DNA of 62,005 nucleotides. Origin: Bacillota bacterium (GTDB lineage: Bacteria > Bacillota > Clostridia > Oscillospirales > Oscillospiraceae). The stretch covers positions 1 through 62,005 of the forward strand of contig JAEWRY010000006.1 of the NCBI GenBank assembly GCA_023459875.1, in the 5' to 3' direction. Numbering within the stretch: position 1 is the first letter of the stretch; the number at the start of each line of letters is the position of its first letter. A program made the translations under genes and the position numbers. This document shows, in pieces, positions 31,022 through 38,282 of the stretch. Below the pieces are notes generated by a model. It was not told the origin of the DNA. It worked only from the letters and a program-made list of their open reading frames with translations, and did not search any database.

Positions 31022-31992
31022 AAATACTGGCCGACGTTTTAAGCGCCACCATTCTCTTCACCGTTCCCCTGCTGCTGGTCGCGCTGGGCGGCATGTTCTC
31101 CGAGCACAGCGGCGTCGTCAACATCGCCCTGGAGGGCATCATGATCATCGGCGCGCTTGTCTCCTGCCTGTTCCTCCAGGTGCTTGACAAGGCGGGATGG
31201 GGGAGCGTACATCCCCAACTCGGGATGTTCCTGGCCATCCTAGTCGCCGGGGGCTCGGGCATGGTCTTCTCCCTGCTGCTGGCCTTCGCCTCCATCAATC
31301 TTCGGGCCGACCAGACCATCGGCGGCACCGCCCTCAATATGCTCGCTCCCGCCTTCGCTATCGTGCTCACCTGGGCGGTCCAGGGACAGGGCCAGACTAC
31401 CATCTACCTGCCCACCTGGCTGCGCATCGGCAGCGTCTCCAGTGACTCCGGCTTTTTCACCCGGCTCCTCTTCAAGAGCTTTTATCTCACCACGCCGGTG
31501 GCCATCCTGCTGCTCCTGATCTCCATCGTCCTGCTCTACAAGACCCGTTTCGGCCTGCGGCTGATGGCCTGCGGAGAGCATCCCCAAGCGGCCGACTCGG
31601 TGGGTATCAACGTTTATAAAATGCGGTACGCCGGCGTCACCATTTCGGGATTCCTCGGCGGAGTGGGCGGCCTGGCCTTCACGGTCGCCGCCGGAAGCGG
31701 CTTCCAGGCGAGCGTCGCGGGTTACGGCTTCCTTGCCCTGGCTGTTATGATCTTCGGCAACTGGAACCCCATCCGGATCTGCGGGGCGGCTCTCTTCTTC
31801 GCCCTCTTCAAGGTCATCGGCTCGTATTCCGGCAGCATTCCCTTCCTGCCCAGCTTTTCCGGGGTCGCGAGCTCTCAGAACATCTACCTGATGCTCCCCT
31901 ACATCGTCACCATGATCGTTCTGATCTTCACTTCAAAAAAGTCCAGAATGCCCAAGTCGGAAGGTATCCCCTACGACAAGGGGCAAAGATAA
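31018..31992 (+). CDS. BMP-family ABC transporter permease 2
   Basis: This 324-residue second permease has about eight membrane helices and the SEHSGVVNIALEGIMIIGAL block near the N-terminus that is typical of YufQ-like permeases. GINVYKMRYAGVTISGFLGG is the coupling segment. It is the last gene of the operon. No substrate-binding lipoprotein of the BMP family is found up- or downstream, although such importers need one, so it must be encoded elsewhere. Confidence 0.88.
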   Translation: MKILADVLSATILFTVPLLLVALGGMFSEHSGVVNIALEGIMIIGALVSCLFLQVLDKAGWGSVHPQLGMFLAILVAGGSGMVFSLLLAFASINLRADQTIGGTALNMLAPAFAIVLTWAVQGQGQTTIYLPTWLRIGSVSSDSGFFTRLLFKSFYLTTPVAILLLLISIVLLYKTRFGLRLMACGEHPQAADSVGINVYKMRYAGVTISGFLGGVGGLAFTVAAGSGFQASVAGYGFLALAVMIFGNWNPIRICGAALFFALFKVIGSYSGSIPFLPSFSGVASSQNIYLMLPYIVTMIVLIFTSKKSRMPKSEGIPYDKGQR

Positions 31993-32000
31993 AGACCACC

Positions 32001-32172
32001 CGAAAAGTCCTTCGTCCTTTTCGCCACCGGCGAAAAGCTTTTGCGGATTTTGCACCCGGCTTACGTGACCGAAATCCGCAAAAGGTTAAATACCAGTGCC
32101 TAGCGGGAATTCACTTCCCGCTAGGCACTCTTTGTGCGGCTCCAGAGAGCCGCCGCCATCTTATCGTTTTGT
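32001..32172. repeat. 172-bp hairpin repeat, copy 1
   Basis: The unit holds four stems: CTTTTCGCC/GGCGAAAAG (32017-32037), CTTTTGCGGATTT/AAATCCGCAAAAG (32038-32084), AGTGCCTAGCGGGAA/TTCCCGCTAGGCACT (32095-32129) and GCGGCTC/GAGCCGC (32136-32153). It lies between the ABC operon and its terminator. A near-identical copy follows directly. Confidence 0.9.
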
Positions 32173-32343
32173 CGAAAAAGCCCTTCGTCCTTTTCGCCAC
32201 CGGCGAAAAGCTTTTACGGATTTTGCGCCCGGCTTACGTGACCGAAATCCGCAAAAGGTTAAATATCAGTGCCTAGCGGGAATTCACTTCCCGCTAGGCA
32301 CTCTTTGTGCGGCTCAGGAGAGCCGCCTCTATCTTACCGTCTT
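32173..32343. repeat. 172-bp hairpin repeat, copy 2
   Basis: It matches copy 1 in about nine bases of ten, with all four stems kept. One stem base differs (A at 32216 for G), which breaks one pair, and the loop of stem 4 is shuffled. Such a close tandem copy is a recent duplication. It is followed by TTGTCGAAAAAC/GTTTTTCGACAA (32342-32368). Confidence 0.9.
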
Positions 32344-32368
32344 GTCGAAAAACATGGTTTTTCGACAA
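32342..32368. other. hairpin after the tandem repeat
   Basis: TTGTCGAAAAAC (32342-32353) pairs perfectly with GTTTTTCGACAA (32357-32368). Its left arm copies the TTGTCGAAAAA that begins repeat copy 2, so it may be the start of a third, truncated unit. Confidence 0.7.
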
Positions 32369-32373
32369 CCTCA

Positions 32374-32413
32374 AGTACTCCCCGGTCCTCAGACCGGGGA
32401 GTACTGATTTTTT
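32374..32413 (+). terminator. terminator of the nucleoside-type ABC operon
   Basis: AGTACTCCCCGGTC (32374-32387) pairs perfectly with GACCGGGGAGTACT (32392-32405) and is followed by GATTTTTT. It sits about 380 bases after the last operon gene, beyond the tandem repeats. Confidence 0.85.
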
Positions 32414-33731
32414 ACCAGTGGAACCAGCTGTTTGTATCTCTCGAATCCAGCACTTCCAGCGCGCCGGAGAGCATCTCGGCGGCTTCCGCACGGGTCAGGG
32501 TGGTGTCCAGAGCCAGTGCGCCGTCGCTGTTCGTCTGGATGACGCCCACGGATTCCAGATTGACCGCTGACTGATAGGCCCAGACGGGGGCGGTCACGCT
32601 GTCGGAATACGAGCCGTTGGCTTTCACGTCGGAGACCTGAAGCATCCGGTTGAGCAGAACAGCGGCTTCGGCCTTGGTGATGGAGCTGTCGGCGCTGAAA
32701 ACGATCTGTCCCGAGGTGTCGGCGTAGCCCTGAACCACGCCGCTCTTCAGGGCCGAGGAGATATAGGGCTTGCTCCAGGCGGGAATAGTTGCGTCGTCGG
32801 CGAAGCCTGTGGTGGTAATGCCGGAGAGCGGGTCCATATCCATGACTTTCATGGCCATGGCAACGAAGGCGCTGCGGGTGACGGGTGTGTCGGGGTTAAA
32901 GAAATACTGCCCGTCCATGCACTCTCCGATAAAAACGCCTTCCTCCGCAAGGCGGATGGAAGCCTTATGGGCCCGGTTTCCGTTCATGTCGGAGTAATCG
33001 ACCTTGGTGCTTGCCTTGACGATGCGGACCTGCACGGTGGCGGGCTCGGAGGTGTTGCCCACGGCGTCCACCGCCACATAGGTGAAGGTATCCTTGCCGG
33101 TCTTGTTCTCATAAGGGGTGTAGACGAACGCGCCTGATCCGTCTTCGGAGACCATCACGGCGCCCCGGGCGGGCTTTTTCACCATTTTATAGGTGAGCAG
33201 GTCGCCCTCCGGGTCAACGGCGGCAAACCGCCCGGTGATCGCTACGTTCTTATAGGTGCAGATATCCAGGTTTTCCGCGATGGGGGAGTTGTTTTCGGCC
33301 GTGAGGAGGTAGAGTCCCACGGCCACTTCTTCGCCCGCCGTTCCGTTGGAGAAGACCGGAGTAAAAATAAACGAGGTGGTTGCCACGGTGGGCGTCGCCA
33401 GAGGATAGAAGCGAAGGCCGGAGACCGCGCTCATGGCGATCTGGTCGCCCACGGCCACCTCCGCGTCTCCCAGCTTGAGGATACCGGCCTCAAGGGAGGG
33501 CAGCGAGGTGAGGATGATGGAGTCCAGCGTCAGATTGCCGTTCTGCTCCACGACAAAATCGCCCTGGGAGAAGGAAATCACATTCTGCACGGTCCCGTTT
33601 TTCGCAAAGGAGGAAACCGCGGCCACCTCTTCGGTCTCGCCACCGAAGAAGAATGCGGAGGAAGGAAGCGCGAGAGCGAGGATGAGCAGAGTTACCAATA
33701 GAATCGTGCGGGTTTTGAGAGCGTTATTCAA
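32412..33731 (-). CDS. secreted protein with Ig-like domain and SLH repeats
   Basis: The 439-residue protein starts with a signal peptide (charged MNNALKTR, then a hydrophobic run to about residue 26). A middle region of about 130-240 resembles a cadherin/Ig-like fold, with DPEGDLLTYKMVKKPARGAV and TPYENKTGKDTFTYVAVD. The last ~180 residues form three S-layer homology repeats, for example KASIRLAEEGVFIG, NPDTPVTRSAFVAMAMKVMD and SSITKAEAAVLLNRML. SLH repeats bind pyruvylated wall polymer, so it is a surface protein. Its own role is unknown; it lies downstream of a RodA-like gene. Confidence 0.88.
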   Translation of the reverse strand: MNNALKTRTILLVTLLILALALPSSAFFFGGETEEVAAVSSFAKNGTVQNVISFSQGDFVVEQNGNLTLDSIILTSLPSLEAGILKLGDAEVAVGDQIAMSAVSGLRFYPLATPTVATTSFIFTPVFSNGTAGEEVAVGLYLLTAENNSPIAENLDICTYKNVAITGRFAAVDPEGDLLTYKMVKKPARGAVMVSEDGSGAFVYTPYENKTGKDTFTYVAVDAVGNTSEPATVQVRIVKASTKVDYSDMNGNRAHKASIRLAEEGVFIGECMDGQYFFNPDTPVTRSAFVAMAMKVMDMDPLSGITTTGFADDATIPAWSKPYISSALKSGVVQGYADTSGQIVFSADSSITKAEAAVLLNRMLQVSDVKANGSYSDSVTAPVWAYQSAVNLESVGVIQTNSDGALALDTTLTRAEAAEMLSGALEVLDSRDTNSWFHW

Positions 33732-33815
33732 AGCAATAAACCTCCTTAGAATCTGTCAAAAACAGGGGACGGTACTCCTATTTTTGACCGTTCCAAGGAG
33801 AATATACCTAAAAGA

Positions 33816-35051
33816 CTAAAGATTACCCCGATCACGCAGCCAACTTGGCAGGGAACGCATCCGAATGCCCGAAACGATCCCCATGGCGACGTACATGGTG
33901 AGTACCGATGAACCGCCGTAACTGTAGAAGGGCAGGGTGATTCCGATGACCGGCGCCAGATAAAGGCACATTCCGATGTTTAAAATCACCTGGCTGCACA
34001 GCATCCCGAAGTAGCCGACGGCAACCAGACTCAGGAAGGAGGAGCGGGCGCAGAGACCGTCGTAAAAACAGCGCACGATGATGGCGACGAGAGTCAGAAG
34101 AAGGCCGATGCAGCCGATAAGGCCGAATTCCTCGCCGCAGACCGAGAAGATAAAATCGGTCTGCCGCCCGGGCAGGGCGCTGCTGAGAGCGCTCTGAGTC
34201 TGGGTGCCGTGAAGAAAGCCCTCGCCGGTGAGCTGGCCCGAGCCGATGGCGAGCAGGGAGCGGGTCTGGTGCCAGCCGATCCCCAATACGTCCAGGCTGT
34301 GGTCGAAGAGAACCCGGAAGCGCATGATACGGTAGTCGCTCCAATATCTGGTTTCAGGCAGGAAAAGGACGGCGGCGGCCGCGGCGGCCCCGAGCAGAAG
34401 AACAGCGATGATTAACCAGCGTTTGTCCACCCCGCCGGTCCAGATCATGACGACGAAAATGAGCGCGTAAATAACCACCATGCCCGCGTCGCCGGAGATT
34501 ACAAAAATCAGTCCGCACGCGGCAAAAAGGGTGACGGCCAGCTGAGAGACAGAGAAGAGGGAGCCGAGCCCCTGCCCGCTGTTCTTCAGCCAGGCGATTT
34601 GCTTTGCCAGCAGCAGGACGAAAAAGAGCTTCACGATCTCGGCGGGCTGGATGTTGAAGGGGATGCCGGGGATATCCAGCCAGTTGAGGTTGCCCGACTC
34701 GCCGGCCATGCCCAGGGGCGTGCGCAGGGCAAGGATAAAGAGGACGGAGAAGAGGACGCCCCACTTCCACTTTTCCATCAGCACTTCGATGTCCACAAAG
34801 GTAAAGAAGATGTAGCAAATGACGCCCAGGGCGACGGAGATGGCCTGCTTGAGCGGGAGATTTGCCATTTTGGGGCTGTATCGGGTGGCGCTGTATATGA
34901 GGATCAAACCGAAGCCGCTGGCGATCAGACACAGCACCAGAAGAAGAACGTCCCCCTCCTGAAGAAATTCCCCCAGCGCCTCGCGCAGATTGGAGATACG
35001 GAAGGTATCCCGTATGCGGGATTCCTGAAACAGACTGCGGATCCGGGACAC
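33816..35051 (-). CDS. rodA: RodA-like SEDS peptidoglycan polymerase
   Basis: SEDS proteins polymerise lipid II glycan chains with a partner PBP. The protein has about ten membrane helices and the family blocks FNIQPAEIVKLFFVLLLAK, SLLAIGSGQLTGEGFLHGTQ, PGRQTDFIFSVCGEEFGLIG and PVIGITLPFYSYGGSS near the C-terminus. It is not in the dcw cluster, which has its own FtsW, so the RodA/elongation role is more likely. I start at GTG 35051 (411 residues), since AGGAGG lies 8 bases upstream; the longer start at 35060 falls inside that site. An SLH protein follows it. Confidence 0.87.
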   Translation of the reverse strand: MSRIRSLFQESRIRDTFRISNLREALGEFLQEGDVLLLVLCLIASGFGLILIYSATRYSPKMANLPLKQAISVALGVICYIFFTFVDIEVLMEKWKWGVLFSVLFILALRTPLGMAGESGNLNWLDIPGIPFNIQPAEIVKLFFVLLLAKQIAWLKNSGQGLGSLFSVSQLAVTLFAACGLIFVISGDAGMVVIYALIFVVMIWTGGVDKRWLIIAVLLLGAAAAAAVLFLPETRYWSDYRIMRFRVLFDHSLDVLGIGWHQTRSLLAIGSGQLTGEGFLHGTQTQSALSSALPGRQTDFIFSVCGEEFGLIGCIGLLLTLVAIIVRCFYDGLCARSSFLSLVAVGYFGMLCSQVILNIGMCLYLAPVIGITLPFYSYGGSSVLTMYVAMGIVSGIRMRSLPSWLRDRGNL

Positions 35052-35140
35052 AGGACACACCTCCTCCAGAATCGAATCCTGCGAAATGAAAGCGTAACAA
35101 ACATTATTTTACCACGGTACCGGGTATTCGTAAACAGGTT

Positions 35141-35169
35141 TTGCATCGGAGAATGAAACGTGTTATAAT
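35141..35169 (+). promoter_or_regulatory. promoter of tsaE-tsaB
   Basis: TTGCAT (35141-35146) and a perfect TATAAT (35164-35169) have a 17-base spacer, about 50 bases before tsaE. Confidence 0.8.
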
Positions 35170-35219
35170 CATTTTCTGTATATTTTGTTTTTACGCTAGG
35201 AAAAGAGGGGATAACGACC

Positions 35220-35681
35220 ATGGAATACCGCTCCGAAAGCGAACAGGAGACCGAAAAACTGGCCGGGGCGCTGGCGAAGACACTCTCGCCCGGTGCGGTC
35301 GTTGCCTTTACCGGCGACCTGGGCTCTGGCAAGACCGCCTTTGTCCGGGGCCTCGCGCGGGGTTTGGGAATTTCACAGCGGGTGACGAGCCCCACCTTCA
35401 CCATTGTGAACGAATACGAGGGCGGGCGGCTGCCCCTTTTCCACTTTGACCTTTACCGGCTCTCGGGGGAAGACGAGCTCTTTGAGATCGGCTGGGAGGA
35501 TTACCTGCGGCGCGGCGGCGTGTGCGCCGTGGAGTGGAGCGAGGTGGCTCCGGGACTCCTGGAGGAGGGGTGTCTGCGGGTGGACCTCCGGCGAAACGGG
35601 GAGGAAAACATCCGCGTGATCACGATAACGGGAGGCGGGAGCGACCTTGCCGCCGCCCTTGACGAGGTGACGAAGTCTTGA
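35220..35681 (+). CDS. tsaE: tRNA threonylcarbamoyladenosine ATPase TsaE
   Basis: TsaE is the ATPase of the TsaBDE complex that makes t6A at position 37 of ANN-decoding tRNAs. The 153-residue protein shows Walker A GDLGSGKTAFVRGLARGLG (about 31-49), then VTSPTFTIVNEY, HFDLYRL and AVEWSE, all family signatures. The gene overlaps tsaB by TTGA. TsaD is not in the window. Confidence 0.95.
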   Translation: MEYRSESEQETEKLAGALAKTLSPGAVVAFTGDLGSGKTAFVRGLARGLGISQRVTSPTFTIVNEYEGGRLPLFHFDLYRLSGEDELFEIGWEDYLRRGGVCAVEWSEVAPGLLEEGCLRVDLRRNGEENIRVITITGGGSDLAAALDEVTKS

Positions 35682-36391
35682 AAATACTTGCTCTGGATTC
35701 TTCCGCCGTGGCCGCGTCGGTGGCCCTATGTGAGGACGAGCGGCTCATTGCCCAGTCCTTCCAGAACAGCGGCCTCACCCACAGCCGCACCCTCATGCCC
35801 ATGACGTCGGACATGCTTCGAAACTGCGGTGCCTCTCTGGACCAGGTGGATGTGATCGCGGTTGCGGCGGGTCCCGGTTCCTTCACCGGCCTGCGCATCG
35901 GCGTGGCGGCGGCCAAGGGGCTGGCTTTTGCGGATCACAAGCCCTGCGCCGGAGTCTCCACTCTGGAGGCGCTCGCGTGGGTCTTCTCCCACCTGGAGGG
36001 TGCGGAGCTCTGCCCCGTGATGGACGCCCGAAGGAGCCAGGTTTATAACGCCCGTTTTGAAGTGAGGGACGCAATGCCCTGCCGCCTGACCGAAGACCGG
36101 GCCATCAGCCTGCCTGAGCTGGCGGAGGAGCTTTTTGCGCGCGGAAAGGAACAAATTCTTGTTGGAGACGGCGCGGTGCTGTGTTATAATGACTTCAAAG
36201 CGCGCGGCCTGGCCGTGCGGCTCGCGCCTCCTCACCTCCGGTTCCAGAGCGCCTGGGGCGTCGCCAGGGCGGCGCTGGAGAAGGCAAAGCATGGCGAACT
36301 GGTAAGCGCCGGAGAATTAGCGCCTGTTTACCACCGGCTCTCCCAGGCCGAACGGGAACGGCTGGAGAGACTGGGAAACTGCAGAAAATGA
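35678..36391 (+). CDS. tsaB: tRNA threonylcarbamoyladenosine protein TsaB
   Basis: TsaB is the inactive partner of TsaD, an ASKHA-fold scaffold in t6A synthesis. The 237-residue protein begins ILALDSSAVAASVALCED and contains GPGSFTGLRIGVAAAKGLAF near residue 70, the mark of the family. The start is TTG at 35678, overlapping the tsaE stop as TTGA. The order tsaE-tsaB is common in Firmicutes, usually with rimI and tsaD after it. Here upp follows instead. Confidence 0.93.
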   Translation: MKILALDSSAVAASVALCEDERLIAQSFQNSGLTHSRTLMPMTSDMLRNCGASLDQVDVIAVAAGPGSFTGLRIGVAAAKGLAFADHKPCAGVSTLEALAWVFSHLEGAELCPVMDARRSQVYNARFEVRDAMPCRLTEDRAISLPELAEELFARGKEQILVGDGAVLCYNDFKARGLAVRLAPPHLRFQSAWGVARAALEKAKHGELVSAGELAPVYHRLSQAERERLERLGNCRK

Positions 36392-36410
36392 AGAAAAAGA
36401 GGGAACTATA

Positions 36411-37040
36411 ATGGGAAATCTACATGTTTTGGATCATCCGCTTTTACAGCACAAACTGTCTATTCTGAGAGACGAGAAGACCGGCGTCAAGGACTTCCGC
36501 GAGGTGGTTTCAGAGATCGCTACCCTGATGTGCTACGAGGCAACCAGGGATCTCCCCCTGGAAGAGGTGGAGATTCAGACTCCTATATCCAAGGCAAAGG
36601 TCAAGGTGATCGCCGGCAAAAAAATGGCGATTGTACCCATCCTGCGGGCGGGCCTCGGCATGGTGGACGGCATCCTTACCCTTGTCCCCTCGGCCAAGGT
36701 GGGCCATATCGGCCTGTACCGGGACCCCAAGACCCTTGAGCCTGTGGAATATTACTGCAAAATGCCGGGCGATATCTCCGAGCGGGACGTCATTATTCTG
36801 GATCCCATGCTCGCCACCGGCGGCTCCGCCTCCGCGGCCATCCAGTTTTTGAAAAACTACGAGGTCAAGAGCATCAAGCTGATGAACATCATCGCCGCCC
36901 CCGAGGGGATCGCGAGGGTTCAGAAGGATCACCCCGAAGTGGATATCTACTGCGCGGCGGTGGATGAGCGCCTCAACGACCACGGCTATATCGTGCCCGG
37001 CCTGGGCGACGCCGGCGACCGTATCTTCGGCACAAAATAA
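36411..37040 (+). CDS. upp: uracil phosphoribosyltransferase
   Basis: Upp makes UMP from uracil and PRPP in pyrimidine salvage. The 209-residue protein has the family start VLDHPLLQHKLSILRDEKTG, the PRPP-binding loop VIILDPMLATGGSASAAI near residue 127, and the uracil site DERLNDHGYIVPGLGDAGDR at the C-terminus. It lies 19 bases behind tsaB and may be read through from it. It fits with the nucleoside-type importer to the left. Confidence 0.97.
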   Translation: MGNLHVLDHPLLQHKLSILRDEKTGVKDFREVVSEIATLMCYEATRDLPLEEVEIQTPISKAKVKVIAGKKMAIVPILRAGLGMVDGILTLVPSAKVGHIGLYRDPKTLEPVEYYCKMPGDISERDVIILDPMLATGGSASAAIQFLKNYEVKSIKLMNIIAAPEGIARVQKDHPEVDIYCAAVDERLNDHGYIVPGLGDAGDRIFGTK

Positions 37041-37077
37041 ATTATGAAAGTGCGGTTTCCGGCAACGGAGGTGCGGC

Positions 37078-37836
37078 ATGAAAAATGATTATGAAGAAGA
37101 AAAAGAAGAAGTAAGCGAGAAAGATACCGCTTATCTTGAAAAGGCATATAAGCGGGTTGTTCATTATATTCAGGATGAACTCATGGCGGGGAGGCTGAAG
37201 CGCGGGGAAAAACTGCCTCCCGAACGTGACCTCGCCGATCAGCTGGACGTCGGCCGGAATTCCGTTAGAGAAGCCCTGCGGACTCTAAGCTTAATGGGAT
37301 TTATTACCAGCATCCAGGGGGCGGGCAACTTTGTATCCTGCGACGTGGAATTGAATTTTTTTGAATCCATTCGCATGATGATGATGATGGGAGAGATCGA
37401 CTACCGCCAGCTCAACCAGTTTCGCCATGGACTGGAACATGAAGCGGTGGTGCTTGCAGCCAGAAATATTACCGAAGAACAGCTCGAAATCCTTGAGTCT
37501 TTGGTATCGCAGATGCAGGTGGAGACCGACGCTGTCAGGAACGTGGAGATGGACCGGAAATTTCATCAGGTTGTGTCACAGGCATCGAATAACCAGCTCA
37601 TTATCACCACTTGCCAGGCGATGTCGAAAACCGTCAACGAGTTTATCGGTACCATGAACCAGCGCATGATCAGCCACAGGCGGTATGGGGGAAAACTCCG
37701 GAAGTTCCACCAGAGCATTGTAACGGAGCTGCGGGAAGGAAACGCAAAAAAGGCTGCCCGCGCCATGGACGGGCATTTCGAATTGGTCGACGACGCGTTG
37801 GAAGACCTGTATTTCGGGCATACCGATGGAAAATAG
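37078..37836 (+). CDS. GntR/FadR-family transcriptional regulator
   Basis: The 252-residue regulator has a GntR winged helix (about 20-90, with KLPPERDLADQLDVGRNSVR) and a C-terminal FCD ligand-binding domain (about 110-240). The FCD metal-type residues include Asp and His in EMDRKFHQVV and His in FHQSIVTELREGN and MDGHFELV. Such proteins usually sense a sugar acid or carboxylate and control nearby catabolic genes, but no such target is adjacent. The start is an ATG after GGAGGTGCGGC. Confidence 0.88.
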   Translation: MKNDYEEEKEEVSEKDTAYLEKAYKRVVHYIQDELMAGRLKRGEKLPPERDLADQLDVGRNSVREALRTLSLMGFITSIQGAGNFVSCDVELNFFESIRMMMMMGEIDYRQLNQFRHGLEHEAVVLAARNITEEQLEILESLVSQMQVETDAVRNVEMDRKFHQVVSQASNNQLIITTCQAMSKTVNEFIGTMNQRMISHRRYGGKLRKFHQSIVTELREGNAKKAARAMDGHFELVDDALEDLYFGHTDGK

Positions 37837-37937
37837 AATTACTGTCTGAGAATTTCATGGAAAACTCGGACGGAATTCTATGCGATAAAAAAAGACAGCT
37901 TTGATTTTCAATTTCGCCCCATAGCGGAATGAAATAG

Positions 37938-37977
37938 AAAGAGCCGCCGCAGAAAAATTACTGCGCCGGCTCTTTTT
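37938..37977 (+). terminator. terminator after the GntR gene
   Basis: AAAGAGCCG (37938-37946) pairs with CGGCTCTTT (37967-37975), with an inner CGCAG/CTGCG after one mismatch, followed by TTTTTC. It stands 100 bases past the stop codon. No gene is seen in the 100 bases. Confidence 0.88.
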
Positions 37978-38005
37978 CGGGCAAGAATATGGAATGTCCA
38001 CGGAA

Positions 38006-38241
38006 CAAATGCGATTTCCGAATCGCATTTGCTGAAAGGACAAGAATTGCCCTTTCGGAAGGCAAAACAACACTGTTTTGCCGCTTCAGATACACTCGTG
38101 ACTGTTCGCTTTGATTTGCGGACTCACGCCGCAAATCAAAGCTTCCAGGTTTTTGACCATAATTGGTCAAAAACCTGGAAGCCTGAATAAAACAAAAACA
38201 GCTTAGAAGCACTGATATGATTATATTTTTGTTTTATTCAG
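38006..38241. repeat. hairpin array upstream of mutS2
   Basis: Five stems are packed into 236 bases: CAAATGCGATT/AATCGCATTTG (38006-38031), GGCAAAACA/TGTTTTGCC (38061-38082), GCTTTGATTTGCG/CGCAAATCAAAGC (38108-38142), an 18-bp perfect stem from GCTTCCAGG (38141-38158 with 38165-38182), and CTGAATAAAACAAAAA/TTTTTGTTTTATTCAG (38183-38241). Stems 3 and 4 share GC at 38141-38142. No coding frame is seen. The array ends 41 bases before mutS2. Confidence 0.85.
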
Positions 38242-38282
38242 CTGATATTATGTGAAATGACAACTGTTTTGGGAGTTAATCC

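Noticed and set aside
32001..32343. CRISPR array
   Set aside because: The repeat is a two-copy 172-bp tandem unit made of hairpins, with no short regular repeats and spacers, and no cas genes are in the window.
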